64,000 nucleotides of DNA from SZUA-547 sp963669315 (GCA_963669315.1 OY770021.1:930001-994000), one strand, 5' to 3'; shown: positions 33,399 through 42,396, counted from the stretch's first letter. Numbers and translations are program-made. The notes: a model not told the origin generated them from the sequence alone.

Positions 33399-34610
33399 AT
33401 GTTTCGTCTGAGCCAGTATATGGAGCAACTGATCACTCCCACGCCGGTCCGGCGGCGCCGCGGCCCGGTCCGACCGGTCGTGATCTGGAACCTGACGCGG
33501 CGCTGCAATCTGAAATGCCGCCACTGCTACACGACATCCGCCGACGTAGCCTTTCCGGGCGAGTTAAGCACAGAGCAGGCCATCGGCGTGATCGACGATC
33601 TGGCCGGCTTTAAAATCCCCGCCCTGATCCTGTCAGGCGGCGAGCCTCTTTCGCGGCCCGACATATTCGATCTGGCGGCCTACGCTCGTAAAAAGGTGCG
33701 CTATCTCGCGCTCTCGACCAATGGCACCCGAATCGAAGGCGAAACCGCTGAAAAGGTCGCTGCGATCGGGTTCGACTATGTGGGCATAAGCATCGACGGC
33801 GTCGGCGCGACAAATGACTGGTTCCGGGGAAAGGACGGGGCGTTCGACGAAGCTCTGGCCGGAGCGCAAACCTGCAAGTCGCTGGGAATCAAAGCCGGCC
33901 TGCGTTTCACTCCAACCGAAGACAACGCCGATCAGTTGCCGGATATTCTGGACCTTTGTCAGACAGAGGGGATCGACAAATTCTATATGTCCCACCTCGT
34001 ATACGCCGGCCGGGGCAACAAGAACCGGGGCGAGGACGCCGGTCATATCCGCGCCCGCACGGCGGTGAACCTGCTGATCGACCGGGCGTGGTCAGCCCTG
34101 CGGCAGGGTCGAAAATTCGAAGTCGTCACCGGCAACAACGACGCCGACGCCGTGCTGTTTATGAACTGGGTGCGTGAGAATTTCACGCCGGAACAGGCCG
34201 CGCATGTGGAAGAGCATCTGAAGGCCTGGGGCGGCAACTCCTCCGGCGTCGGCGTCGCGAATATCGACCCGACCGGCAAGGTGCATCCCGACACGTACTG
34301 GTCCGACTATACCGTCGGCAACGTCAAAGAGACGCCCTTCACCCAGCTTTGGACCGGCGATGATAAGATGCTGGCTTTGTTGCGCACCCGGCCGCGACCC
34401 CTGCTGGGGCGCTGCGGGGCCTGCGCCCATCAGGCGGTTTGCGGCGGCAACACCCGCATCCGCGCATTGCAGGTTACCGGAGATCCCTGGGCGGAGGACC
34501 CCGCCTGCTATCTGGATGATGCGGAGATTGGCGTCGATGGCGCGGCGCCGCGCCTTGAAGTATCGACATTCCGAGGGAAACGCCATGATCCGGCACACCG
34601 TTTTTATTAG
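33399..34610 (+). CDS. nirJ: Radical SAM heme d1 synthase NirJ
   Basis: 403 residues from ATG 33399, with GGAGG 7 bases before it (GTG at 33396 is possible). Radical-SAM motif TRRCNLKCRHCYTTSAD, then ILSGGEPLSRPDI, and a C-terminal SPASM-like cysteine region CGACAHQAVCGGNTRIRALQ...ACYLDD for an auxiliary cluster. NirJ replaces propionates with oxo groups on didecarboxysiroheme. The last 26 bp overlap nirN. Confidence 0.95.
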   Translation: MFRLSQYMEQLITPTPVRRRRGPVRPVVIWNLTRRCNLKCRHCYTTSADVAFPGELSTEQAIGVIDDLAGFKIPALILSGGEPLSRPDIFDLAAYARKKVRYLALSTNGTRIEGETAEKVAAIGFDYVGISIDGVGATNDWFRGKDGAFDEALAGAQTCKSLGIKAGLRFTPTEDNADQLPDILDLCQTEGIDKFYMSHLVYAGRGNKNRGEDAGHIRARTAVNLLIDRAWSALRQGRKFEVVTGNNDADAVLFMNWVRENFTPEQAAHVEEHLKAWGGNSSGVGVANIDPTGKVHPDTYWSDYTVGNVKETPFTQLWTGDDKMLALLRTRPRPLLGRCGACAHQAVCGGNTRIRALQVTGDPWAEDPACYLDDAEIGVDGAAPRLEVSTFRGKRHDPAHRFY

Positions 34611-36126
34611 TATCGTCAGCGCCCTGATCGCCGGATCGCCGCTTTCCGCCGCGGAACCTGAGGTGCTGTTCGCCACCCATTGCGCGGTCTGCCATGGCGA
34701 TGACCGTTTGGGCGCTGTTGGTCCCGCGCTGATCCCTGAAAGCCTGCGCCGGTTGAAAGGCGAAGGCCTGGAAAAGGTCATCGCGGATGGTCGCGTATCC
34801 ACTCAGATGCCGGCCTTCGGCGAGCAATTGTCCGGGGACGAAATTACGACCCTCGCCGCCTTCCTGCACGAACCGCTGCCGGAAATTCCTGTCTGGGACG
34901 CCGAGAAGATCGCGCAGACCCTGCAGGTCAACGAAGACTACGCCCCGCCCGCAGGCCCGGCGCACGACGCCGATCCGCTGAACCTGTTCGTAGTTGTGGA
35001 GACCGGCGACCATCATATCAGCGTTCTGGACGGCGATAAGTTTGAGGTGATCGAACGCCTGCCTACTCCGCTTGCGGTGCATGGCGGTCCAAAATTTTCG
35101 CCCGACGGCCGCTTCGTCTTTGTCATGTCCCGCGATGGCTGGGTCCAGAAGGTCGATCTCTGGTCGATGCAGGAGGTCGCCCGCATTCGGGCTGGCGTCA
35201 ACAGCCGCAACATCGCGATCAGCCATGACGGCAAGTGGCTCGCCGTCGCCAATTACCTGCCGATGACGCTGACCATCCTGTCGACCGAGGACCTCAGCGT
35301 CGCGGATGTAAAAGAGGTCAGGGGAAAGAATGGAGAGTTGAGCCGGGTCTCCGCCGTATATCAGGCGCCGCCGCGCGAAAGTTTCGTTCTGGCGCTGAAA
35401 GATATTCCCGAGGTCTGGGAAGTGTTCTACGGACCAAACCCTCCGTTCTATGGCTTTGTTCATGATTACCGCGACGAAGGTCCGATCGGCTATGATGAGG
35501 CGTTCCCCGCCCGCGTCATCACGGTCCCGGATATTCTCGACGACTTTTTCTTCAGCCAGGACTACGAATACGTTATGGGCGCGTCGCGCGACGGCGATGG
35601 CGGCCAGGTGATCGATCTGGTCATCGGTCACAAAGTGGCGGAACTGGACCTGCCGGGCATGCCGCATCTGGGATCAGGCATCACCTGGAAGCGCGGCGAA
35701 AACACCGTCATGGCGACCCCGCATTTGCGGGAGGGCGTGGTCTCGATCATCGACATGAAATCCTGGGAAACAGTCGACCAGGTCACCACGGAAGGACCGG
35801 GGTTCTTCCTGCGAAGTCACGAGAACACGCCCTATCTGTGGGCTGATGTGTTTTTTGGACCAAATCGCGACGTCATGCATGTGATCGACAAGCAAAGCCT
35901 TGAGATTGTAAAAACGCTGCGTCCCAATCCGGGTATGACTGCCGCCCACGTGGAGTTCGACCGGGATGGAGAACACGCGCTGGTCAGCCTGTGGGAGCAG
36001 GACGGCGCAATTATCGTCTATGACGCAAGTACGCTGGAGGAAGTGAAACGTCTTCCCATGAGCAAACCGTCCGGGAAGTATAATGTTTTCAACAAGATCA
36101 CTTTTTCAGATGGCACCAGTCACTAG
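34585..36126 (+). CDS. nirN: c-type cytochrome NirN (NirS-like, heme d1 maturation)
   Basis: 513 residues from ATG 34585. Signal peptide IRHTVFISIVSALIAGSPLSAA, one haem site THCAVCHGDDRLGAVGPAL, then a d1-type propeller homologous to NirS (FSPDGRFVFVMSRDGWVQKVDLW, KYNVFNKITFSDGTSH). It is shorter than NirS. Known members oxidise dihydro-heme d1 and hand d1 to NirS. Overlaps nirJ (26 bp) and cbiX (17 bp), so tightly coupled. Confidence 0.93.
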   Translation: MIRHTVFISIVSALIAGSPLSAAEPEVLFATHCAVCHGDDRLGAVGPALIPESLRRLKGEGLEKVIADGRVSTQMPAFGEQLSGDEITTLAAFLHEPLPEIPVWDAEKIAQTLQVNEDYAPPAGPAHDADPLNLFVVVETGDHHISVLDGDKFEVIERLPTPLAVHGGPKFSPDGRFVFVMSRDGWVQKVDLWSMQEVARIRAGVNSRNIAISHDGKWLAVANYLPMTLTILSTEDLSVADVKEVRGKNGELSRVSAVYQAPPRESFVLALKDIPEVWEVFYGPNPPFYGFVHDYRDEGPIGYDEAFPARVITVPDILDDFFFSQDYEYVMGASRDGDGGQVIDLVIGHKVAELDLPGMPHLGSGITWKRGENTVMATPHLREGVVSIIDMKSWETVDQVTTEGPGFFLRSHENTPYLWADVFFGPNRDVMHVIDKQSLEIVKTLRPNPGMTAAHVEFDRDGEHALVSLWEQDGAIIVYDASTLEEVKRLPMSKPSGKYNVFNKITFSDGTSH

Positions 36127-36829
36127 TCCCGCCGCGGTCATCGTCTCGCATGGCTCGCCGTCCGACCCGGACCCGCAGGAGGCCTTTGTCGCGCAGCTGG
36201 CGGCACAGGTTGCAGAACTCTCGGGTCGCAAGGTGACCGGCGCCACGCTGGCGAAAAATGGCGCCTTGGAGGCCAGGGTATCGGGCCTGAACGCGCCCCT
36301 GATCTACCCGCTATTTATGACGGATGGCTGGTTCGTCTCGACAAATCTGCATAGCCGCCTGAAAGCGGCCGGCCTGCCGTGCTGGCGGATGGCGACGCCG
36401 CTGGGGATGGACCTGTGTCTGCCGGAATTGGCGGTGAGAACATTGCGCCAAACGATGGCGCGCCACAACTTACCCCGGGGCGGGACGACGCTGGTTCTCG
36501 CTGCGCATGGCTCCCCTTCCGACCGGCGCCCCGCCCGCGCGACACATGCATTCGGAGCGGCTCTGTATACGAGCGGTCTGTTTCGGGAGGTCCGAACCGG
36601 GTTCGTCGATGAAGCGCCTTCGCTTGAGCAGGCCGCGGCCATCTCCGGACCGGCGCTCGTCCTGCCTTTCTTCGCCGCGCGCGCGGGACATGTGCTGATG
36701 GATCTTCCGGACGCGCTTGAGGCGGCCGGGTTCGACGGTCCGGTCATGGACCCGATCGGCGTCTGGGATGGCGTCGCGCCGCTGATCGCAAACGCCCTGC
36801 ATGCCGCCTGTAAGGCGGACGCGGCGTAG
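36110..36829 (+). CDS. CbiX/SirB-type sirohydrochlorin chelatase
   Basis: 239 residues from ATG 36110; an earlier in-frame ATG at 36083 is inside nirN. Two CbiX-like halves: AAVIVSHGSPSDPDPQEAF (metal-binding His) and TTLVLAAHGSPSDRRPARATHAF (second His), plus ALVLPFFAARAGHVLMDLPDAL. In this operon it would insert iron into sirohydrochlorin to give siroheme, the substrate of NirDLGH. NirE lacks the CysG chelatase domain, so a separate chelatase is needed. The precorrin-2 dehydrogenase is not in the window. Confidence 0.85.
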   Translation: MAPVTSPAAVIVSHGSPSDPDPQEAFVAQLAAQVAELSGRKVTGATLAKNGALEARVSGLNAPLIYPLFMTDGWFVSTNLHSRLKAAGLPCWRMATPLGMDLCLPELAVRTLRQTMARHNLPRGGTTLVLAAHGSPSDRRPARATHAFGAALYTSGLFREVRTGFVDEAPSLEQAAAISGPALVLPFFAARAGHVLMDLPDALEAAGFDGPVMDPIGVWDGVAPLIANALHAACKADAA

Positions 36830-36832
36830 AGC

Positions 36833-36846
36833 TTAACCCAGGTCAA
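36833..36846. promoter_or_regulatory. FNR/Nnr-type box before hemA
   Basis: TTAACCCAGGTCAA, 61 bp before the hemA ATG and 3 bp after the cbiX stop. Spacing equals that of the norC, nirS and 12-haem cytochrome boxes. Confidence 0.7.
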
Positions 36847-36907
36847 GGCCGCCCTTACGCAGATACGTTTAGATGAGTGTCGCCATAGATCGCCGACGGA
36901 GCGAAAG

Positions 36908-38122
36908 ATGAACTATCAGGACTTTTTCGAGAACGAGTTGAGCGACCTGCGATCAGATGGCAATTATCGCATTTTCACCGAGCTCGAGCGTTCCGTTCAG
37001 GATGCGCCGCGCGCCGTCCAGCATGTTGAGGGCAAGACGAGGCCTGTGACGGTCTGGTGTTCGAACGACTACCTCGGCATGGGCAAAAGCGCGCTGGTCC
37101 GCGAAACCATCTCTCGCATGGCGTTGGAGGACGGGGCGGGCGCCGGCGGCACCCGCAACATCTCTGGCACCGCGCACCTGCATGTCACGCTGGAGCGGAC
37201 GCTGGCCGAGCTGCATGGGAAGGAGGCCGCGCTGCTCTTCACTTCGGGCTATGTGTCGAACTGGGCGAGCCTCAGCACGCTGGGATCCCGACTGCCCGAC
37301 TGCACCATCCTGTCCGACGCCAAGAACCATGCGTCGATGATCGAGGGCATCCGAAGCTCAAACGCCCGCAAGGTGATCTGGAAACACAACGACCCCGAGG
37401 ATCTGGATCGCAAGCTGTCCGAACTGCCCTTGGGCGGCGCTAAGCTGATCGCATTCGAAAGCGTCTATTCCATGGATGGCGACATCGCTCCGATCGCCGA
37501 AATACTGGATGTGGCCGAAAAACACGGCGCGATGACCTATCTTGATGAAGTCCACGCCGTTGGCCTCTATGGACCGCGCGGCGGCGGCATAGCTCAGCGC
37601 GAAGGACTGGCCGACAGGATCACGGTGATCGAAGGCACGCTGGCCAAGGCCTATGGCGTGCTGGGAGGCTATATTGCGGCTTCCGCGGCGCTTTGCGACT
37701 TCATCCGCTCCTTCGCCAGCGGGTTCATCTTCACGACCGCGCTTCCCCCCGCGCTCGCCGCCGGGGCCGACGCCTCGGTGCGCCACCTCATGAATTCAGA
37801 CGCCGAACGTCTGGCGCAGCGGCGCAATGTGGCGCGCCTCCGCGCGTTGCTCGACCGTCACAGAATTCCGCATATGGATAATCCCAGCCATATCGTGCCG
37901 GTCATGGTCGGCGATCCGTTCAAGGCCAAGTTCCTGAGCGATACATTGCTTGAACACTATGGCGTTTACGTTCAACCAATTAATTACCCGACGGTCGCCA
38001 AGGGCACTGAGCGGCTGCGCATCACGCCATCCCCCCTGCATTCGGACGCCGATATCGATCATCTGGCGGGCGCCCTCTCCGAGCTCTGGTCGCAATGCGC
38101 GCTCAGCCGTGCGGTCGCCTGA
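36908..38122 (+). CDS. hemA: 5-Aminolevulinate synthase
   Basis: 404 residues, normal for ALAS. PLP enzyme condensing glycine and succinyl-CoA. Seen: VWCSNDYLGMGKSALV, GAGAGGTRNISGTAHLHVTLE (glycine-rich loop), YLDEVHAVGLYGPRGGGIA, and the PLP-lysine motif VIEGTLAKAYGVLGGYIA (about residue 245). The alphaproteobacterial C4 route is thus present. Its own FNR/Nnr box and position at the end of the nir operon suggest an anaerobically induced copy that feeds d1, haem b and haem c synthesis. A second hemA elsewhere is likely (inference). Confidence 0.95.
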   Translation: MNYQDFFENELSDLRSDGNYRIFTELERSVQDAPRAVQHVEGKTRPVTVWCSNDYLGMGKSALVRETISRMALEDGAGAGGTRNISGTAHLHVTLERTLAELHGKEAALLFTSGYVSNWASLSTLGSRLPDCTILSDAKNHASMIEGIRSSNARKVIWKHNDPEDLDRKLSELPLGGAKLIAFESVYSMDGDIAPIAEILDVAEKHGAMTYLDEVHAVGLYGPRGGGIAQREGLADRITVIEGTLAKAYGVLGGYIAASAALCDFIRSFASGFIFTTALPPALAAGADASVRHLMNSDAERLAQRRNVARLRALLDRHRIPHMDNPSHIVPVMVGDPFKAKFLSDTLLEHYGVYVQPINYPTVAKGTERLRITPSPLHSDADIDHLAGALSELWSQCALSRAVA

Positions 38123-38567
38123 GGCGAGCAGCAAACCGAACCCGATATTCCTGGAATCCCTCTAGGTGTAGGTTGCGGCTAGTCCTGTTCAAGAGAGCCG
38201 GCGCGGGTTGTCGCCGCATGACCGAGCTGCAGCGAGAGACGGACCGACGTCGATAGAAGTGGAGTGAGAAGCCGACGACCTGCATGGGCGGCATGATCGA
38301 ACAGATCTGGATCGGGAAAACTGCTGCTGGCCCACGAGCTAATCTCAGCTCATTCATCCGACTTGGACCTGGTCCGCGGTTCACCAAACCCGCCAGCGGG
38401 TGCTTCTAGAATCCCCGTAGACGGAACTCAGCCCTCAACGGGAAAAGCCCGCTCCGCTTCGAGCGAAGAGTGGCCTATACGAGAGCAAGTGGCCGGAACT
38501 TTTCCGCGACAGGTCCACCGTCGGACATAATCATTTGTGTAGGGGGGCGAGTTCTTCCGATAGCGGC
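38123..38567. other. Gap without recognisable genes
   Basis: About 445 bp between hemA and the convergent spermidine-synthase-like gene. Short open frames exist on both strands but none shows family resemblance or a ribosome site. No strong terminator, tRNA or repeat was found. It may be decayed mobile DNA. Confidence 0.4.
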
Positions 38568-40118
38568 CTACTTAAACCACTCGGCCCAGCCGTCCTTGTA
38601 GTACCGAACCAGAGGATGCGACCGGATCGAGTTGGGCTCCACATCAACCGGGCCGGTGTCGATTGGGAAGGTCGTCATGCCGGGCCAGAGCTTAGGATCG
38701 AAGAACTCAAGATCGTCCGGAAGCGGCGCCGCATCTGGACGCAGCCCGCCCGGCGCGGCCATCACGAAGCCCCATTCGCCAAAACTTGGCACATAGGCGC
38801 GGTAGGGGAGCGTACGCAAAGCTTCACCCGGTTGGGCCGGGTTTCTCGCCGCGCGCAATGTGGCCTCAATCGACCAGAACGCGTCACGCGCAAACAGCGG
38901 CGAGCCCGCCTGCGTGATCAGGACCCCATGGCCAGCCAGCCGGTCCATTAGGCGGGAGTAGAACTCGACCGAATAGAGTTTCGAGACCGAAAACCCGCTG
39001 GGGTCGGGCAGGTCGAGGATCGCAACGTCGAAGACCCGCGCATCCTGTTCCGCGAACAGCCAAGCGTCGGTGTTCAGCACCTCGACACGGGGATCGTCAA
39101 AGCTGGCTTCATTCAGTCGGACCAGATCGGGATGCTGGCTAAAGATCTCGGTCACCCGTGGATCCAGATCAACCAGCACAACCCGCTCCACATCGCTCCA
39201 GCGCAACACCTCGCGCAGCGCCATGCCATCTCCACCGCCAAAGATCAGGACATTCTCGCGCCGCGCCGCGCGGCTCATCGCCGGATGCACCAGGCTTTCG
39301 TGGTAGCGATGCTCATCATAGCTGTCGAACTGGATCGCGCCGTTCAGGAACAGGCGATAGCGATCGTCGAAGCGGGTGACGACGATGCGTTGATAGGGCG
39401 TATCATCAGCAAAGATCACCTCGTCTTCAAACAGCGCCGCGTCCGTCACTGAGACCAAACGTTCGGTTCCAGCCAGCGCCGCGACGCAGGCCGCCAGACC
39501 TGCGGCCCAAAACAGGCGGAATCCCCATCCCAGCCGATCGCGGAACAGCCACAGCGACAAGGCGGCGACCGAAAGATTAAGGACCCCGAAGACCAGGCTC
39601 GCCGCCATTAGGCCCAGTTGCGGGACGATCACCAGCGGGAACAAAAGCGCGGCGACCAGAGCACCGGCGTAATCAGCGGTCAGCACATTGGCCAAAGTCT
39701 GCCGCAATGCGCCCTCGCGCTGAAGAATGCGCGTGATCAGCGGAATCTCCAGACCTGACAACGCGCCGATCGAGATCACCAGCGCGAACAGAATGACGGA
39801 GAGGTTGTCCAGCCACGCATAGGCGAAGAACAGGATCGGCGCGGAAAACCCGCCGATTACGCCCAGCAGCATCTGGGACAGCGCGAAGCCCTGCTCCAGC
39901 TCCTCCACATAGCGCGAGACCCAGGCCCCCAGGCCCATCGACGTCATAAAGACCCCGATCACCAGAGAGAACTGAGTGACGGAATCGCCAAGGAGGTAGC
40001 TGGAAGCGGCCCCGGCGATCAGCTCATAGACCAGCCCCGACACCGCGACCACAAAGGTCGCCGCCAACAGCCATGGGCCTTGCGCGTGCCGGCTAATCTT
40101 TGCCGGAGCGGTCGTCAA
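38568..40118 (-). CDS. Membrane-anchored spermidine synthase (polyamine aminopropyltransferase) homologue
   Basis: 516 residues. The N-terminal half has about seven hydrophobic helices (ATFVVAVSGLVYELIAGAASSYLLGDSVTQFSL at the start). The C-terminal half, from about residue 235, is a spermidine-synthase-like Rossmann domain: DDTPYQRIVVT, LFLNGAIQFDSYDEHRYHESLVHPAM, VLIFGGGDGMALREVLRW, VVLVDLDPRVTEIF and DVAILDLPDPSGFSVSKLYSVEFY. The catalytic-site style is kept (GGGDG, D.PDP). It overlaps the DUF350 gene upstream. Last of a five-gene minus-strand operon; the polyamine or other amine acceptor is unknown. Confidence 0.88.
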   Translation of the reverse strand: MTTAPAKISRHAQGPWLLAATFVVAVSGLVYELIAGAASSYLLGDSVTQFSLVIGVFMTSMGLGAWVSRYVEELEQGFALSQMLLGVIGGFSAPILFFAYAWLDNLSVILFALVISIGALSGLEIPLITRILQREGALRQTLANVLTADYAGALVAALLFPLVIVPQLGLMAASLVFGVLNLSVAALSLWLFRDRLGWGFRLFWAAGLAACVAALAGTERLVSVTDAALFEDEVIFADDTPYQRIVVTRFDDRYRLFLNGAIQFDSYDEHRYHESLVHPAMSRAARRENVLIFGGGDGMALREVLRWSDVERVVLVDLDPRVTEIFSQHPDLVRLNEASFDDPRVEVLNTDAWLFAEQDARVFDVAILDLPDPSGFSVSKLYSVEFYSRLMDRLAGHGVLITQAGSPLFARDAFWSIEATLRAARNPAQPGEALRTLPYRAYVPSFGEWGFVMAAPGGLRPDAAPLPDDLEFFDPKLWPGMTTFPIDTGPVDVEPNSIRSHPLVRYYKDGWAEWFK

Positions 40119-40339
40119 CTCAGGATCACCGCCGCGATCAGGATGGCGAGCGAGATAAAGACGGAACCCATTAGGATCGCAATTGCGAGGTTATGTTCGG
40201 TCTCGACCTCTTTGCGCAGCGAGAAGGGCGTCAGCCATTCGATCACCATCCAGCAAAGAATGAACAGGCCCAGCCCGAGCCCAGTGTAGAAGATCGTCGA
40301 GACCACCTCTGCGATCTCAACCCGTGCGACGAAATCCAT
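40115..40339 (-). CDS. DUF350 small membrane protein
   Basis: 74 residues, two transmembrane helices (EVVSTIFYTGLGLGLFILCWMVIEWL and AIAILMGSVFISLAILIAAVIL) joined by PFSLRKEVETEHNLA, the typical DUF350 half-repeat. Overlaps the aminopropyltransferase start (ATGA). DUF350 proteins accompany spermidine-synthase-like and DUF4178 genes in many bacteria; their role is not established. Confidence 0.85.
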   Translation of the reverse strand: MDFVARVEIAEVVSTIFYTGLGLGLFILCWMVIEWLTPFSLRKEVETEHNLAIAILMGSVFISLAILIAAVILS

Positions 40340-40349
40340 GTTCCGCTCC

Positions 40350-40508
40350 CTATTTCACTCGTCCCATTCCGCCATATCCGCCGCCGGGCGACCCGACGCG
40401 GGCCGATACGACATTGGAGCTTTCGCCCCAGACGCCCTTCCAACTGAGCCACGCGGCCCCGCCGGTCAGGGAAAGCGCGACGACGACTATGACGATCCGC
40501 GCTATCAT
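40350..40508 (-). CDS. Very small one-helix membrane protein
   Basis: 52 residues from the ATG at 40508-40506, which overlaps the upstream DUF4178 stop (ATGA). One helix (ARIVIVVVALSLTGGAAWLSW) and a glycine-rich tail ending GGGYGGMGRVK. Operon position and overlap support it as real. Function unknown. Confidence 0.6.
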   Translation of the reverse strand: MIARIVIVVVALSLTGGAAWLSWKGVWGESSNVVSARVGSPGGGYGGMGRVK

Positions 40509-41794
40509 TCGTCGTCCCAATCCCCGCTGGCCCAACGTTTATGCTCATACCAAAAGCGCTGAAGCAGGCACGCGCCGCCCGCCAGCGCGAAAATCGCCGT
40601 CAGGCCCCAAAGCCAGGACAGCGTGTGAACGCCCTGCGAAACTTCGATCCGCGCCCTGTTGGCGAGTCTGCCCAGCCGCCAGTCTACCTGCGCCTCGGAA
40701 AGCTGGACCTGCAGTTTATAGACGCCTGCATCAAGACGGAGGCGCGTCGAAGCCTGGCGAGATCCCTCGGACCAGCTCTCGCCTCCTTCAACGCCGCTAT
40801 AGTATTCCAGCCCGCGCTCGAACTCTGCAACAGGATCGCCTTCGGCGTCGGTCAGCTCGGCGTCGAAGACGGCCCAGGAATTGTTGACATTCGCGCTGAT
40901 TTCGATCTCGACGAGGTTCTCCGGCCTGGTGATCTCGAATTCTGCGAAGGAGATCTGGTTGGTCTGAACCCAGCCTGTATCGACGAGTGGGTCGTCGCTC
41001 CAAAGCAATAATGAAAGGATCAGGCAAACACCCGCGAACAGAAACGCGGTGTCGCGCGCGAAGCGCATGAGCGAGGATCTTTGAAACGGCTCCAGCGGGT
41101 GAATGCCATATGGCGCCGGAAGATCGGACCCATCGATGCCAAAGCTGGCGAATATCGCATCCCGGTCCAGAAGAACCGACATTTCGTACTCTGTTTCGCG
41201 CTCGCGGCGGATTATATCGAGCATACGATCACCGGACAGGAGCGAAACGTAGCCTACTTTGTCCTCCAGCTTCGGGATCCAGTTGAACTCCCCTTCGACG
41301 AAGGAAATCTGAGGCGCGCCCGAGGCGTAGTATTTGAACCTTTCATCGCCCAGCCAGACAGAGGGCCTTTTCTCGGAATGCTCGATTGCGCTGGCGGAGA
41401 TCCGGCTGGGTTCTGGAACCTGCCGGATCTTTCGGGTGAGGACGACGCGGTTCTCCTCCCATGTCAGCCAGGCGTAACCATGTGTCGGAGAGAATATCTG
41501 GTGTTCAACCCAGCTCCAGCGCTGGCCCTGATAAGACTCCGTCCGGCCAATCGTGCCGATCACCGTGAAGCGGGCGCCGTCTATCTCGCCTTCCATACCG
41601 ATAGCGAAAGGCGTGTTCGGGCGCTTCATATCGCGGAACTGGCGCAGGACCTGATAGTCCGCTTGCGCGTCCAGCTCCGCCCCGCAATAGCCGCAGATAT
41701 GGGCCCGAACCCGACCGCCGCCGAGCACATTCAGCCCGGCGCCGCATTGTGTGCAGTTGATCGAGGTGAGCCCGTCAGGCTGCGCCGCGGTCAT
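40505..41794 (-). CDS. DUF4178 membrane protein with zinc ribbon
   Basis: 429 residues from ATG 41794-41792 overlapping the next DUF4178 stop. N-terminal zinc-ribbon-like CTQCGAGL...HICGYCGAEL (two CXXC pairs). The DUF4178 core follows at about 60-190 (GMEGEIDGARFTVIGTIGRTE, WSWVEHQIFSPTHGYAWLTWEENRVVLTRK). Helices lie near residue 265 (FLFAGVCLILSLLLW) and at the C terminus (LWGLTAIFALAGGACLL). Between them is a beta-rich domain that would lie outside the membrane. Function unknown. Confidence 0.82.
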   Translation of the reverse strand: MTAAQPDGLTSINCTQCGAGLNVLGGGRVRAHICGYCGAELDAQADYQVLRQFRDMKRPNTPFAIGMEGEIDGARFTVIGTIGRTESYQGQRWSWVEHQIFSPTHGYAWLTWEENRVVLTRKIRQVPEPSRISASAIEHSEKRPSVWLGDERFKYYASGAPQISFVEGEFNWIPKLEDKVGYVSLLSGDRMLDIIRRERETEYEMSVLLDRDAIFASFGIDGSDLPAPYGIHPLEPFQRSSLMRFARDTAFLFAGVCLILSLLLWSDDPLVDTGWVQTNQISFAEFEITRPENLVEIEISANVNNSWAVFDAELTDAEGDPVAEFERGLEYYSGVEGGESWSEGSRQASTRLRLDAGVYKLQVQLSEAQVDWRLGRLANRARIEVSQGVHTLSWLWGLTAIFALAGGACLLQRFWYEHKRWASGDWDDE

Positions 41795-42396
41795 GCCTTC
41801 GCCTCGCCGATCCGCCAAGGATCCACCCAATTGCCGATGAACCACGTTCGTTCGTCATCCCATTCTTCAACGGTGACGAGTTCGCCGCGCGGGCCGGTAA
41901 GGTCATAGAAGAGGTGCTTTTCGCCGATGCGCAGTTCTTCCGGGAATTCGCCGCGCAGACCGATGCATTCGCCGGTCTCGGCCTCGGTCACCGTGAATTT
42001 GACGCCGGAGATCGTCACCTGCCCGCCCAGCTTTCCGGCGAAACGCCGTGGCTGCCGATCTTTATCCATCGGCCGTTCGACCGCGTAGTCGCCCTCATCA
42101 ACGCTGACCCAGATCATCTCCCCGTCGGCGTCGCACCAGAATTCGTCCCACCAGCCGCGGCCATAGCTGAACCGCGCCTGTCCGACCGGTGTGACGGTTC
42201 CGCCGGCGATATTGACCCGCTCACCGAGTTTCAAGAGCGAGGGTGCATCCTGCATGACGCCCTGTTCGCCCGCCTTGCGAAAGACATCGTCCACCAGCAT
42301 CAGCGTGGTATCGCAATGTGTGCATGCGACCAGCTTTGACGAGCGGATGCGCCGCTCGACCTCAGCCCCGCAATTTTCGCACTGGAAACTGTCCAC
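41791..42396 (-). CDS. DUF4178 protein with zinc ribbon, soluble
   Basis: 201 residues, first gene of the operon. Zinc ribbon FQCENCGAEVERRIRSSKLVACTHCDTTL. DUF4178 core: LLKLGERVNIAGGTVTPVGQARFSYGRGWWDEFWCDADGEMIWVSVDEGDYAVER. No membrane segment. Its paralogue downstream has added membrane helices. The set DUF4178-DUF4178-small protein-DUF350-aminopropyltransferase is conserved elsewhere in variant forms, and may concern amine or peptide modification at the membrane (inference). Confidence 0.82.
   Translation of the reverse strand: MDSFQCENCGAEVERRIRSSKLVACTHCDTTLMLVDDVFRKAGEQGVMQDAPSLLKLGERVNIAGGTVTPVGQARFSYGRGWWDEFWCDADGEMIWVSVDEGDYAVERPMDKDRQPRRFAGKLGGQVTISGVKFTVTEAETGECIGLRGEFPEELRIGEKHLFYDLTGPRGELVTVEEWDDERTWFIGNWVDPWRIGEAKA

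Noticed and set aside
38123..38567. Possible tRNA or recombinase remnant after hemA
   Set aside because: No cloverleaf, no conserved motif and no convincing frame could be found.
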